NCBI RefSeq assembly: GCF_017743995.1
Contig: NZ_JAGHRB010000007.1
Coordinates: forward strand, 62,001-126,000
Length of the DNA stretch: 64,000 nucleotides
From: Ruegeria sp. R13_0
GTDB taxonomy: Bacteria; Pseudomonadota; Alphaproteobacteria; Rhodobacterales; Rhodobacteraceae
Reading direction: 5' to 3'
The translations under genes were made by a program, and so were the position numbers. Below are positions 1-9,534 of this stretch, one piece after another. How positions within the stretch are numbered: position 1 is the first letter of the stretch; each line of letters starts with the position of its first letter. The notes beneath the pieces were generated by a model. The model was not told where the DNA came from and did no database searches. It was given only the letters and a program-made list of their open reading frames with translations.

Positions 1-795
1 GCCGATGCCTATTTCGAACTGCGCAAACACAAAGGCGTAACGCCTGAGACTGCGAAGTCGCTGGTGCAAAACCGTCTGAACTACGCGGCGATGTTGGTCC
101 ATCTCGGGCTGGCTGACGGCACGGTCGGCGGTGCTGTGGAAACCACCTCGGACACCGTTCGTGCCGCTTTGCAGATCATCGGCAAAGCACCTGACGCCCA
201 TATGGTGTCCAGTTTCTTTCTGATGATCTATGACCGCGACCATCACGCAGTTCAGGGTGCCCATATTTTCGCCGACTGCGGGTTGGTTGTTGATCCGAAC
301 GAACGCGAGTTGGCCGAGATTGCTCAGGCCTCAGCCGCGTCCTATCGTACACTCACCGGAAAAGAGCCTCGTGTTGCGATGCTGTCTTTCTCTACCAGCG
401 GCAGTGCCAGCCATCCGAAAGTGTCCAAGGTGGTTGAGGCCACACAAATTGCCAAAGCCGCCAATCCAAACCTGGTCATCGACGGAGAGTTGCAGTTCGA
501 CGCTGCCTATGTGCCAGAGGTCGCCAGTAAGAAAGCCAAGAATTCGCCACTGGAAGGGAAAGCAAACGTGTTTGTCTTTCCCAATCTCGATGCGGGCAAC
601 CTGGGGTACAAGATCGCCCAGCGCATTGGCGGGGCCGAGGCCATTGGTCCCGTTCTGCAAGGCTTGGCAAAACCCGCAAACGACCTCTCGCGCGGCTGTT
701 CTTCGGACGATGTGTTGCACATGATCGCCGTGACCGCCGTGCAGGCACAACAAGTGGGTTCATCGCAAGAGCCAGTTCATACAGCTACTGCATAA
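1..795 (+). CDS. pta: Phosphate acetyltransferase, C-terminal part (5' end outside window)
   Basis: The open frame enters from the left edge and ends with TAA at 795, giving about 264 residues of the PTA/PTB catalytic domain. Recognisable segments are the SFSTSGSASHP motif, DGELQFDAA and the NLDAGNLGYKI stretch, all typical of Pta. The enzyme interconverts acetyl phosphate and acetyl-CoA in the cytoplasm. In Roseobacters pta commonly follows xsc (sulfoacetaldehyde acetyltransferase), which makes acetyl phosphate plus sulfite. The sulfate exporter family gene and soeABC just downstream fit that role here, although xsc itself would lie outside the window (inference). A small GC hairpin at 801-813 follows the stop. 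Confidence 0.95.
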   Translation, partial: ADAYFELRKHKGVTPETAKSLVQNRLNYAAMLVHLGLADGTVGGAVETTSDTVRAALQIIGKAPDAHMVSSFFLMIYDRDHHAVQGAHIFADCGLVVDPNERELAEIAQASAASYRTLTGKEPRVAMLSFSTSGSASHPKVSKVVEATQIAKAANPNLVIDGELQFDAAYVPEVASKKAKNSPLEGKANVFVFPNLDAGNLGYKIAQRIGGAEAIGPVLQGLAKPANDLSRGCSSDDVLHMIAVTAVQAQQVGSSQEPVHTATA

Positions 796-850
796 CCTCT
801 GCGGCTTTGCCGCTTAACTGTAAACGTGTTCAAGAAAGATCAACGAACCG

Positions 851-1882
851 ATGCTGGGTAAGACTGAACTCAAAAGCTCCTTCGGCGCGGATGTCGCCCA
901 GACGGCTCGAACCATGTTCCCCGGGGTTATGGTGGCGATCACCGTTGCCGTAACGGCAAAATTCCTGTCGGAACACTACGCGACCCCAGCCATGCTGATG
1001 GCCTTGCTAATTGGCATCGCGCTCAGCTTTCTGGGCGAAGAGGGCAAAACCGTGCCCGGCATCGGTTTTGCAGCCAGAACCCTGCTGCGCCTCGGCGTGG
1101 CGCTTTTGGGTGTGCGGATTTCCATGACGCTGATGATGGGGTTGGGTTGGGACCTGATCGCCCTTGTGGTTGGCGGCGTATTGGCCACCATTGGATTCGG
1201 CCTTTTGATCGCACGGTTCTTTGGTCACAAATGGCGTTTTGCGTTCCTGACGGCGGGCTCTGTCGCCATCTGCGGCGCGTCAGCGGCAATGGCGATCAGT
1301 GCCATCCTGCCCAAGGATGAACGATCCGAAGAGCGGCTGATTTTCACCGTTTTGGGCGTTACGGTCCTGTCGACCATCGCCATGATCGCCTATCCGATTC
1401 TGGTGCGCACGCTAGGCATGGATGACGTGGCGGGCGGTGTGTTTCTGGGTGGCACGATCCACGATGTGGCACAGGTTGTCGGCGCGGGGTTCTCAATCTC
1501 GGAACAAACCGGTGACACCGCCACGCTGGTCAAACTGTTCCGCGTAGCGATGCTGGCCCCGGTGGTTCTGGTCGCCTCGCTGATCATCCGCAACGTCACC
1601 GACATGGACGAAGCGGGCAAGCGCCCTCCGATCCTACCCGGCTTTGTGATCGGGTTTCTGGTACTGGCCGCGGCCAGCTCGTTCGGCCTGATCCCGCCCT
1701 TCCTGTCCGAGTTGCTCAGCCAGACATCGCGCTGGCTGCTTCTGATCGCGATCGCTGCGGTTGGAATGAAGACAAACCTGAAACAAATCCTCTCGGTCGG
1801 AGGCGCAGCCATTGCCCTGATCGTCGTGGAAACTCTTTTTATTGCAGGAATTATCCTCGCCGGACTAACATTCCTAACCTGA
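851..1882 (+). CDS. YeiH/UPF0324 family putative sulfate exporter
   Basis: The 343-residue, very hydrophobic protein has about ten predicted membrane segments and the family hallmarks: an AICGASAAMA stretch in the middle and a GTIHDVAQVVGAG motif. It therefore belongs to the YeiH (UPF0324, PF03601) family. Members next to sulfonate-degradation genes (called TauZ or SuyZ in other bacteria) are proposed to export the sulfate made by sulfite oxidation. The position between pta and the sulfite dehydrogenase genes supports that role, but transport is not proven for this protein. ATG at 851 is the first start after the 55-base gap from pta, which suggests cotranscription. Confidence 0.88.
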   Translation: MLGKTELKSSFGADVAQTARTMFPGVMVAITVAVTAKFLSEHYATPAMLMALLIGIALSFLGEEGKTVPGIGFAARTLLRLGVALLGVRISMTLMMGLGWDLIALVVGGVLATIGFGLLIARFFGHKWRFAFLTAGSVAICGASAAMAISAILPKDERSEERLIFTVLGVTVLSTIAMIAYPILVRTLGMDDVAGGVFLGGTIHDVAQVVGAGFSISEQTGDTATLVKLFRVAMLAPVVLVASLIIRNVTDMDEAGKRPPILPGFVIGFLVLAAASSFGLIPPFLSELLSQTSRWLLLIAIAAVGMKTNLKQILSVGGAAIALIVVETLFIAGIILAGLTFLT

Positions 1883-1909
1883 CCCGCCGCCCCGACATAA
1901 GGACGCCAG

Positions 1910-4729
1910 ATGACAATCCAGCAACCGAAGATCGACACCAGCCCGAAAGTCTCGGACGAGATCCGGCGCACCACCTGTTATATGTGCGCCTGTCGCTGCG
2001 GCATCAATGTTCACATGAAGGACGGCAAGGTTGCCTATATCGAGGGCAACCGTGACCACCCAGTCAACAAAGGCGTACTTTGCGCCAAGGGCAGCGCCGG
2101 GATCATGCAGGTCAACGCGCCTTCACGCCTGCGCAAGCCTCTGCGGCGCGTCGGTCCGCGCGGCTCAGGTGAGTTCCGCGAGATCGAATGGGACGAGGCG
2201 ATCAGCACTGCCGTCGGTTGGCTGAACGAGTTGCACGAGACCGCACCGCACAAGCTGGCCTTCTTCACCGGTCGCGATCAAAGCCAAAGCTTCACCAGCT
2301 TCTGGGCACAGAATTTTGGTACGCCCAACTATGCGGCCCATGGCGGGTTCTGCTCGGTCAACATGGCAGCGGGCGGCATTTACACGATGGGCGGCGCGTT
2401 TTGGGAGTTCGGCCAACCCGATTGGGACCACACCAAGCTGTTCATGCTTTTCGGTGTGGCCGAGGATCATGACAGCAACCCGATCAAGATGGGCATCGGC
2501 AAGATCAAGGCGCGCGGCGCGCGGGTGATCGGGGTGAACCCGATCCGCTCGGGCTATAACGCGGTGGCCGATGATTGGGTCGGGATCACGCCGGGCACCG
2601 ATGGGCTGTTCATCCTGTCGCTGATCCATGTGCTGATGAAGGCTGGCAGGATCGACCTCGACTACCTTGCCCGCTACACTAACGCGCCGGTTCTTGTGAA
2701 TGCTTCTGACGGCCCGGAGAAGGGCCTGTTCCTGCGCGATGCAGACGGAAAGCCTCTGGTGATCGACCGTGTGACCGGTGAGCCCGCCGCCTTTGACAAA
2801 CCCGGCGTGCGCCCGGACCTGTCAGCCACCTACGACAAGGATGGCGTCACCCACCGCCCCGTCTTTCACCTGATGGCCGAGAAATACCTCTCGGACGATC
2901 ACGCCCCCGAAAACGTGGCCGAGCGCTGCGGCATACCGGCCCAGAAAATCCGCGCCATCGCCGCCGAAATCGCCCGCGTTGCCTTTGATGAGGCCATCGA
3001 GCTTGACCAGGAATGGACCGACTTCCGGGGCGAAAAGCACAGCAAAATGACGGGCCGCCCGGTCAGCTTCCACGCCATGCGGGGGATCTCGGCCCATGCC
3101 AACGGCTTCCAGACCTGTCGCGCGCTACATGTGCTGCAGATCCTGCTGGGTACGGTCGAGGTCCCCGGCGGCTTCCGCTTCAAACCGCCCTACCCCAAAC
3201 CCGTCGAGGCGCACCCCACACCGCACGGAGACCGCCGTCCGGGTCGCCCGCTGGAAGGCCCTCACCTTGGCTTCCCGCGCGGCCCCGAAGATCTGCTGCT
3301 AGACGAAGACGGCACTGCTCAGCGTATCGACAAAGCCTTTACATGGGAAAACCCGATGTCAGCCCACGGGCTGATGCACATGGTGATTTCGAACGCCGCC
3401 GCAGGCGATCCCTACAAGATCGACACGTTGTTCATGTATATGGCGAATATGTCGTGGAACTCCTCCATGAATACCAAAGGTGTGACGGAGATGCTGTCGG
3501 CCAAAACCGAAGACGGCAAATACGTTATCCCGCATATCATCTACTCGGATGCCTATTCCTCGGAAATGGTCGCCTATGCCGACCTGATCCTGCCCGACAC
3601 CACATATCTGGAACGGCACGATTGTATATCGTTGCTGGATCGCCCGATCTGCGAGGCAGATGCCGCCGCTGATGCCATCCGCTGGCCGGTGGTTGAACCC
3701 GACCGCGACGTGCGCGGGTTCCAATCGGTGCTGATTCAACTCGCCAACCGCATGAGCCTGCCGGGCTTCACCAACGAAGACGGCACACCCAAGTGGAAGG
3801 ACTATGCCGACTATATCGTCAATCACCAGCGCAAACCCGGCATCGGCCCACTGGCCGGGTTCCGGGGCGAGGACGGCTCCAAAGAAGGCCGCGGAGAGGT
3901 CAACCCGGACCAACTGAACCGCTATATCGACAACGGAGGCTTCTACGTCGCGCATATCCCCGAAGGCGCGGATTACTACAAACCGTGGAATACCGCCTAT
4001 CAGGACTGGGCCGTTGGCATGGGCCTCTACGACAGCCCGCAGCCCTATTTGTTTCAGCTGTACTCCGAGCCGATGCGCAAATTCCAGCTAGCCGCCGAGG
4101 GGCACGGTGACCGTCAGCCCCCGGGCCACCTACGCCAGCGCCTCAAAGAAACAATGAACCCCCTGCCCATCTGGTACGAATCTGACCAGCATGGCAACGA
4201 GGGCTTCACCGTCAACGCCCTGACCCAGCGTCCGATGGCGATGTACCACAGTTGGGGCACCCAGAACGCATGGCTGAGGCAATTGCACGGGCGCAACCCA
4301 CTCTACGTGCCAACCAAACTGATGCGCGAACACAACCTGCAAGACGGAGATTGGGCAAAAGTCACCTCCCCTCATGGGGAAATCACCGTCCCGGTCATGG
4401 AAATGGCGGCGCTCAACGACAACACCGTTTGGACGTGGAACGCCATCGGCAAACGCAAAGGCGCATGGGCCCTGCAGGAAGACGCGCCCGAGGCCACCAA
4501 AGGCTTCCTGCTCAACCACCTGATCCACGAGCTCCTGCCACCCAAAGGCGACGGCATGCGATGGGCCAATTCCGATCCGATCACGGGTCAGGCTGCCTGG
4601 TTCGACCTGAAAGTGAAAATCGAAAAAACCGCCGCCCCAAGCGACGCGGAAAGCCAACCCGAGTTTGCCCCAATTAAATCCCCTGTCGGCACCGGCCCCA
4701 AAGACCTCGCCTGGAAGGTGGGCAAATGA
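1910..4729 (+). CDS. soeA: Sulfite dehydrogenase, molybdopterin catalytic subunit SoeA
   Basis: This is a 939-residue complex iron-sulfur molybdoenzyme. Near the N-terminus it has the [4Fe-4S] ligands C23-x2-C26-x3-C30-x27-C58, followed by the molybdopterin oxidoreductase body and a C-terminal molydopterin dinucleotide-binding region (around GRNPLYVPTKLMREHNLQDGDWAKV). No Tat signal precedes the cysteines, which agrees with the known cytoplasmic location of SoeABC. The enzyme oxidises sulfite to sulfate and passes electrons through SoeB and SoeC to the quinone pool. AAGGA lies just before ATG 1910. Neighbouring pta and the exporter point to sulfonate-derived sulfite as substrate. A thiosulfate/polysulfide reductase relative would look similar; the SoeA name rests on context and subunit composition. 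Confidence 0.87.
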   Translation: MTIQQPKIDTSPKVSDEIRRTTCYMCACRCGINVHMKDGKVAYIEGNRDHPVNKGVLCAKGSAGIMQVNAPSRLRKPLRRVGPRGSGEFREIEWDEAISTAVGWLNELHETAPHKLAFFTGRDQSQSFTSFWAQNFGTPNYAAHGGFCSVNMAAGGIYTMGGAFWEFGQPDWDHTKLFMLFGVAEDHDSNPIKMGIGKIKARGARVIGVNPIRSGYNAVADDWVGITPGTDGLFILSLIHVLMKAGRIDLDYLARYTNAPVLVNASDGPEKGLFLRDADGKPLVIDRVTGEPAAFDKPGVRPDLSATYDKDGVTHRPVFHLMAEKYLSDDHAPENVAERCGIPAQKIRAIAAEIARVAFDEAIELDQEWTDFRGEKHSKMTGRPVSFHAMRGISAHANGFQTCRALHVLQILLGTVEVPGGFRFKPPYPKPVEAHPTPHGDRRPGRPLEGPHLGFPRGPEDLLLDEDGTAQRIDKAFTWENPMSAHGLMHMVISNAAAGDPYKIDTLFMYMANMSWNSSMNTKGVTEMLSAKTEDGKYVIPHIIYSDAYSSEMVAYADLILPDTTYLERHDCISLLDRPICEADAAADAIRWPVVEPDRDVRGFQSVLIQLANRMSLPGFTNEDGTPKWKDYADYIVNHQRKPGIGPLAGFRGEDGSKEGRGEVNPDQLNRYIDNGGFYVAHIPEGADYYKPWNTAYQDWAVGMGLYDSPQPYLFQLYSEPMRKFQLAAEGHGDRQPPGHLRQRLKETMNPLPIWYESDQHGNEGFTVNALTQRPMAMYHSWGTQNAWLRQLHGRNPLYVPTKLMREHNLQDGDWAKVTSPHGEITVPVMEMAALNDNTVWTWNAIGKRKGAWALQEDAPEATKGFLLNHLIHELLPPKGDGMRWANSDPITGQAAWFDLKVKIEKTAAPSDAESQPEFAPIKSPVGTGPKDLAWKVGK

Positions 4730-4735
4730 TCCGTC

Positions 4736-4803
4736 CTTCATCTGGCCAAAAATATCCCGGGGGTGAATTGAGCCGCAGGCTCAAGAGGGGGCTGGCCCCC
4801 TTG
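4736..4803 (+). repeat. Dispersed intergenic element, copy 1 (core plus two hairpins)
   Basis: The element begins 6 bases after the soeA stop. It reads core CTTCATCTGGC...AAATATCCCGGGGG, then a five-pair hairpin GAGCC-GCA-GGCTC, then a second hairpin GGGGG-CTGG-CCCCC. Its reverse complement is almost the same as 6476-6540. The differences in the first stem are paired changes, so folding is kept. It lies inside the soe operon, between subunit genes A and B. Confidence 0.85.
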
Positions 4804-4832
4804 CCCGCGTGCCACAGCATAGGTTCACTGAC

Positions 4833-5582
4833 ATGACCCAGCTCCCCACGTCCACAGACCGCAAAATGGGTCTCGTCATCGACCTGGATACATGCGTTGG
4901 CTGCCATGCCTGCGTGATCTCGTGCAAGGGCTGGAATACGGAAAACTACGGTGCGCCCCTGTCAGATCAGGACGCATACGGCGCCGACCCTTCAGGCACC
5001 TTTCTGAACCGCGTGCATTCCTACGAGGTGCTGCCCACCGAAAGCCCGGCCCAGCTCATCCACTTCCCGAAATCCTGCCTGCATTGCGAAGATGCCCCCT
5101 GCGTGACTGTCTGCCCAACCGGGGCCAGCTACAAACGGGTGGAAGACGGCATTGTGCTGGTCAACGAAAGCGACTGCATCGGTTGTGGCTTGTGCGCATG
5201 GTCCTGCCCCTATGGCGCGCGTGAGATGGATATGGCCGAAGGCGTGATGAAGAAATGCACACTCTGTGTCGACCGTATCTACAACGAAAACCTGCCCGAG
5301 GTGGACCGAGTGCCCTCCTGCGTCCGCACTTGTCCCGCGGGCGCGCGTCATTTCGGTGACCTCGGAGACCCTGAAAGCGATGTCAGCAAACTGGTGGCCG
5401 AACGCGACGGCATGGACCTGATGCCCGAAATGGGCACCAAACCGGTCAACAAATACCTGCCGCCCAGACCCAAGGATCAGATCGAGGACCAGATCGACAT
5501 TCTGGCCCCGCTGCTGGCCCCCGTCGCGGAAGAGCCCAAAGGGTTCCTCGGCTGGCTTGACAAAACTCTGGAGAAGCTCTGA
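4833..5582 (+). CDS. soeB: Sulfite dehydrogenase, iron-sulfur subunit SoeB
   Basis: This is a 249-residue ferredoxin-like electron-transfer subunit of the DmsB/NrfC type. Four cysteine groups that can hold four [4Fe-4S] clusters are visible: CVGCHACVISC at the start, CLHCEDAPCVTVCP, CIGCGLCAWSCP, and CTLC with a later CVRTCP. It would carry electrons from SoeA to the membrane subunit SoeC. ATG 4833 was chosen; an in-frame GTG at 4809 would add eight residues that look like non-coding sequence next to the hairpin element. The stop overlaps the soeC start as TGATG, which implies translational coupling. Confidence 0.9.
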   Translation: MTQLPTSTDRKMGLVIDLDTCVGCHACVISCKGWNTENYGAPLSDQDAYGADPSGTFLNRVHSYEVLPTESPAQLIHFPKSCLHCEDAPCVTVCPTGASYKRVEDGIVLVNESDCIGCGLCAWSCPYGAREMDMAEGVMKKCTLCVDRIYNENLPEVDRVPSCVRTCPAGARHFGDLGDPESDVSKLVAERDGMDLMPEMGTKPVNKYLPPRPKDQIEDQIDILAPLLAPVAEEPKGFLGWLDKTLEKL

Positions 5583-6475
5583 TGCATCCGGCCCCTTCCG
5601 TTATCATCTTCACCACCTTGTCCGGCCTCGGCTTTGGGCTGCTGTTCTTCCTTGGCCTCGGAATGCCCGAGGTCACAGGCTGGGTTGCGTTTGTCTTCTT
5701 CCTGATTGCCTACGTGCTGGCCGTCGGCGGATTGCTGGCGTCGACCTTTCACCTCGGTCACCCAGAGCGAGCGTGGAAAGCGTTCACGCAATGGCGCTCT
5801 AGCTGGCTCAGCCGCGAGGGTTGGTGCGCAGTGATCGCACTGGTCCTGATGGGCCTGTTCGCCATCGGTTCAGTTTTCATGGGCGAACGCTGGAGCCTTT
5901 TAGGTTGGCTCGGCGCGTTGTTCTCGCTGGCCACGGTGTTCACCACATCAATGATCTACACCCAGCTCAAGACGATCCCCCGTTGGAACATGAAGCTAAC
6001 GCCGGCCATGTTCCTCAGCTTCAGCCTGGCCGGAGGAGCCCTGATGGCCGGTCAAACCTCGGTCGCGCTGCCTTTGCTGTTGATCGCCGCTCTCGTGCAG
6101 ATTCTGTACTGGCGTCAGGGGGACAAGGCGCTTGCCAGCTCGGGGACTGACCTTGGGACAGCAACAGGATTGGGTCAGCGCGGGTCGGTGCGGGCGTTTG
6201 AGCCTCCGCATACCGGGACCAACTACTTGCTACGAGAGTTCGTCCACGTGGTTGGCCGCAAACATGCTGAGAAGCTGCGGATCATCTCGTTCCTTCTGGC
6301 CTTTGCGCTTCCCGTTCTGTTCATCGCAATTCCGTTGGAGGGGATCGCACTGAAACACCTGCTTGCGCTGCTGGCGGTTGTTTCGCATTTGGCCGGGGTT
6401 GCCGCGTCGCGCTGGTTGTTCTTCGCGCAGGCGGAGCATGTCGTCGGGCTGTATTACGGCAGCGATAAGGAGTGA
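5582..6475 (+). CDS. soeC: Sulfite dehydrogenase, membrane anchor subunit SoeC
   Basis: The 297-residue integral membrane protein resembles the DmsC family of quinone-interacting anchors. It has about eight hydrophobic helices, beginning with a segment around residues 7-27, and conserved short loops such as FHLGHPERAWKAF, typical of DmsC-like anchors. It should hold SoeAB on the cytoplasmic face of the inner membrane and deliver electrons to quinone. It is coupled to soeB by a TGATG overlap and ends the soe operon; the dispersed element follows at once. Confidence 0.87.
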   Translation: MHPAPSVIIFTTLSGLGFGLLFFLGLGMPEVTGWVAFVFFLIAYVLAVGGLLASTFHLGHPERAWKAFTQWRSSWLSREGWCAVIALVLMGLFAIGSVFMGERWSLLGWLGALFSLATVFTTSMIYTQLKTIPRWNMKLTPAMFLSFSLAGGALMAGQTSVALPLLLIAALVQILYWRQGDKALASSGTDLGTATGLGQRGSVRAFEPPHTGTNYLLREFVHVVGRKHAEKLRIISFLLAFALPVLFIAIPLEGIALKHLLALLAVVSHLAGVAASRWLFFAQAEHVVGLYYGSDKE

Positions 6476-6540
6476 GGGGGCCAGCCCCCTCTTGGCCCTT
6501 TGGGCCAATTCACCCCCGGGATATTTTTAGCCAGATGAAG
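6476..6540 (-). repeat. Dispersed intergenic element, copy 2
   Basis: Read on the minus strand this is core CTTCATCTGGC...AAATATCCCGGGGG, then hairpin GGCCC-AAA-GGGCC, then hairpin GGGGG-CTGG-CCCCC. It starts 13 bases after the dapA stop, in the sense direction for dapA, and runs to the soeC stop. It fills the whole convergent gap and may work as a bidirectional 3' element. Compared with copy 1 the first stem keeps pairing with different bases. Confidence 0.85.
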
Positions 6541-6553
6541 AGCGGACCCTGTT

Positions 6554-7426
6554 TCAGATCAGGCCCGCATGCGCCATCGCGGCTTCGATCGCAGCCTTGG
6601 TGCTGTCTTCCAGTTCGGTCAGAGGGGAGCGAACTTCAGTGCTGCAAAGACCCAGTTTGCTCAGCGCGTATTTCGCGCCGACCAGGCCGGGCTCGATGAA
6701 GATCGCTTCGTGCAGCGGCATCAGGCGGTCCTGATACTCCAGAGCCTTGGCATAGTCGCCCGCCAGCGTGGCCTGTTGGAACTCGGCGCAAAGTTTCGGA
6801 GCCACGTTGGCCGTAACGGATATACAGCCCACACCGCCATGCGCGTTGAAGCCCAGCGCGGTGGCGTCTTCGCCCGACAGCTGACAGAAGTCGGCACCAC
6901 AGCTTGCGCGCTGCTGGCTGACGCGCGCCAGATCGCCGGTCGCGTCTTTGACACCGACAATGCGCGGCAGCTTGGCCAGTTCACCCATGGTCGCGGGGGT
7001 CATGTCGATGACCGAACGGCCCGGGATGTTGTAGATGATGATCGGAATCTCGGCGCAATCGTGCAGGGCACGGAAATGTGCCAATAGGCCTTTTTGGGTC
7101 GGCTTGTTGTAATAGGGCGTGACCACCAGTGCCGCATCGGCCCCGACAGTCTTGGCAAACTGGACGAATCGAACTGCCTCGACCGTGTTGTTCGAACCTG
7201 CCCCCGCAATCACCGGCACCCGACCTGCAGCAGCTTTGACCACTTCGGCCACGACGGTTTCGTGTTCTTCATGGCTCAACGTCGGGCTTTCGCCGGTGGT
7301 GCCTACGGGAACCAAACCGGTCGAGCCTTCCTTTATCTGCCACTCTACCAAGTGTTTGAGCGTATCCAGGTCCAACTCGCCGTTGCTGAACGGGGTGACG
7401 AGGGCTGGCATTGAGCCTTTGAACAT
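6554..7426 (-). CDS. dapA: 4-hydroxy-tetrahydrodipicolinate synthase
   Basis: At 290 residues it matches the usual DapA length. The enzyme condenses pyruvate with aspartate semialdehyde in lysine and diaminopimelate synthesis. Visible catalytic features are the GTTGE loop (T43, T44), Y132 in IYNIPGR with R137, and the Schiff-base lysine K160 in VGVKDATGD. The start is the ATG at 7426 (MFKGS); the open frame extends further upstream but that part is not DapA-like. It is divergent from the lytic transglycosylase gene, an order often seen in Rhodobacteraceae. Related pyruvate aldolases of the family are possible, but residue conservation and length favour DapA. Confidence 0.95.
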   Translation of the reverse strand: MFKGSMPALVTPFSNGELDLDTLKHLVEWQIKEGSTGLVPVGTTGESPTLSHEEHETVVAEVVKAAAGRVPVIAGAGSNNTVEAVRFVQFAKTVGADAALVVTPYYNKPTQKGLLAHFRALHDCAEIPIIIYNIPGRSVIDMTPATMGELAKLPRIVGVKDATGDLARVSQQRASCGADFCQLSGEDATALGFNAHGGVGCISVTANVAPKLCAEFQQATLAGDYAKALEYQDRLMPLHEAIFIEPGLVGAKYALSKLGLCSTEVRSPLTELEDSTKAAIEAAMAHAGLI

Positions 7427-7524
7427 GGGTCGCGCTCCTTGAAGTGCGGTTGCAGTATTTGCGCCATCTTCACTCACGTTTTTGGCTTTGTGAGTTGATA
7501 CTGGCGGCGCAAGGTTTATCCTGA

Positions 7525-9534
7525 ATGGCTCTATCCTCGGTTGGTTGGGAAATGCAAGGGATGACACGCGTTCTGGCCTTTTTGGCAACAGTGATTCTGT
7601 GTTTTGGGATGCAGGCAAGCGCCGCGCGGGCCGATGCCGCCGGTGATCTGCGCGCCGGGCTGGCCGAAATGCGCAAAGGTGACTGGAACGAAGCGCTAGC
7701 GGTTTCTGGCGCACGCGGCTCGGTCACGCGTGATATCATCGTGTGGCACTGGCTGCGCGAAGGCTTTGGCAGCTCAGGCGATGTGCTTGTGTTTCTTGAG
7801 CGTCGCCCCGACTGGCCCGGACTGGCTTGGCTGCGCCGCAAGAGCGAGCCGTCCTTTACCGGAGCAGACCCGGATCGAGCGGTGAACTTCTACGCCGATC
7901 AGCCGCCGCAAACGGCCGAAGGCGCGCTGAACTATGCCGTTGCCCTGAAAGCCAAGGGCCGGATTGGGGACGCCGAGGCGGATATCGTAACAGCCTGGCG
8001 CACCATGCCCATGGGTTCGGGGTTACAAAAGGATTATCTTGAGAATTTCGGCAAGTTGCTAAAACCGCACCACACTGCGCGGCTGGATCGGATGCTGTGG
8101 GACAATCATCTGGTTAGCGCCGGGCGTATGCTGCCTCTGGTTAGCACCGATCAGCGGAAGCTGGCAGAAGCCCGCATTGCCCTGCAAAAACGCGAACCGG
8201 GCGTGGACGGCAAGATTTCTGCCGTGCCCAAGGCTCTGGCAGGATCTCCGGGACTGGCTTTTGATCGCTTTGTCTGGCGCGACAAGAAAGAGCTGGACGA
8301 CAGCGCCATTGATTTGATGCTGGCGCGATCGACTGGCCCAGACGCCCTAGGTGAGCCGGACAAATGGGCCGAGGGGCGACGCCGACTGGCCCGGCTTGAG
8401 ATGCGGCAGGGCAGTGCGGCCCGTGCCTATGAGGTTGCCGCCAATCACCATATGACGCCCGAAATGGGCTATGGATACGCCGATCTGGAATGGCTGGCCG
8501 GGTTCCTGGCTTTGCGCAAGTTGAACGACCCGGCAACGGCAGTTCGGCATTTCCAAAACTTCGAAGGCGCAGTGAAGTCTCCGATATCACGTGGCCGCGC
8601 CGGCTATTGGCTGGGTCGCGCTTACGCGGCACAAGGGGATGCCGAGAAAGCCTATGACGCTTATGCAATGGGTGCAGATTATCAGACGTCGTTCTACGGC
8701 ATTCTGGCAGCCGAGCAGATCGGGCGACCGTTCGACAGCACCCTTTCCAACCCACCCCGCGCCGCGCATTGGCGGCAAGCCGAATTTGCGAACTCCAGCG
8801 TTTTGGAGGCCGGTCTGCTGCTGTTGAAAGCTGGGGAAGGTAACCTTTCGGAACGGTTTCTGACCCATCTGGTCGAAAGCCTGGATACAGAGCAAGCCAA
8901 TCAGCTGGGCGATCTGGTCATCGAGTTGAAAGAGCCGCATCTGGCCGTGATGATCGCCAAACGCGCCGCGACCACTGGAACGGTTCTGCCCGCAGCTTAT
9001 TACCCTGTGCATCCGGTCGCAGATATCGGCTTGCCGATGGCCAAAGAGATGACATTGGCCATCGCCCGGCGTGAAAGCGAATTTGATCCCGTGGTGATCA
9101 GTGGCGCAGGCGCGCGCGGCTTGATGCAGGTGATGCCAGCGACCGCCAAACTGGTCGCGCAGGAGTTGGGGATCCTAAGCGGACATCAGACCGGGCGGCT
9201 GACCACGGACTGGGAGTATAATGCCAAGCTGGGGGCCAACTACCTGTCCAGCCTTGCGGCGGATTTCAACGGCAATGTGGTCATGATGGCCGCTGGGTAT
9301 AATGCAGGACCACGCCGACCGATCTCATGGATGGAGCGCTATGGAGACCCTCGCGCCGGTGAGGTGGATGTGGTCGACTGGATCGAGACCATCCCTTTCA
9401 GCGAAACGCGCAACTATGTGATGCGCGTGACCGAAAGCCTGCCGGTCTACCGCGCGCGTCTGGGCAAACCCGCCCTGCCCGTGCCCTTCTCGCAGGAGCT
9501 GACCGGATCAACCCTTGCGGCGTTCGCGCCATAG
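7525..9534 (+). CDS. slt: Soluble lytic murein transglycosylase
   Basis: This periplasmic enzyme cleaves peptidoglycan glycan strands, leaving 1,6-anhydro ends. A signal peptide is clear ([16 protein letters not shown], then ASAARADA); it fits best if translation begins at ATG 7561, while ATG 7525 would add twelve residues and has AAGG upstream. A long alpha-superhelical region follows, then the SLT domain at about residues 500-640 with catalytic Glu at position 517 (numbered from 7525) in ARRESEFD, and GLMQVMP and AGYNAGP motifs. The 3' end overlaps the convergent transporter gene by 27 bases. Confidence 0.93.
   Translation: MALSSVGWEMQGMTRVLAFLATVILCFGMQASAARADAAGDLRAGLAEMRKGDWNEALAVSGARGSVTRDIIVWHWLREGFGSSGDVLVFLERRPDWPGLAWLRRKSEPSFTGADPDRAVNFYADQPPQTAEGALNYAVALKAKGRIGDAEADIVTAWRTMPMGSGLQKDYLENFGKLLKPHHTARLDRMLWDNHLVSAGRMLPLVSTDQRKLAEARIALQKREPGVDGKISAVPKALAGSPGLAFDRFVWRDKKELDDSAIDLMLARSTGPDALGEPDKWAEGRRRLARLEMRQGSAARAYEVAANHHMTPEMGYGYADLEWLAGFLALRKLNDPATAVRHFQNFEGAVKSPISRGRAGYWLGRAYAAQGDAEKAYDAYAMGADYQTSFYGILAAEQIGRPFDSTLSNPPRAAHWRQAEFANSSVLEAGLLLLKAGEGNLSERFLTHLVESLDTEQANQLGDLVIELKEPHLAVMIAKRAATTGTVLPAAYYPVHPVADIGLPMAKEMTLAIARRESEFDPVVISGAGARGLMQVMPATAKLVAQELGILSGHQTGRLTTDWEYNAKLGANYLSSLAADFNGNVVMMAAGYNAGPRRPISWMERYGDPRAGEVDVVDWIETIPFSETRNYVMRVTESLPVYRARLGKPALPVPFSQELTGSTLAAFAP

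Noticed and set aside
1910-4729. Reading the molybdoenzyme as a formate dehydrogenase or periplasmic nitrate reductase.
   Set aside because: There is no selenocysteine-type site or Tat signal, the partner subunits are DmsB/DmsC-like, and the context is sulfonate degradation.
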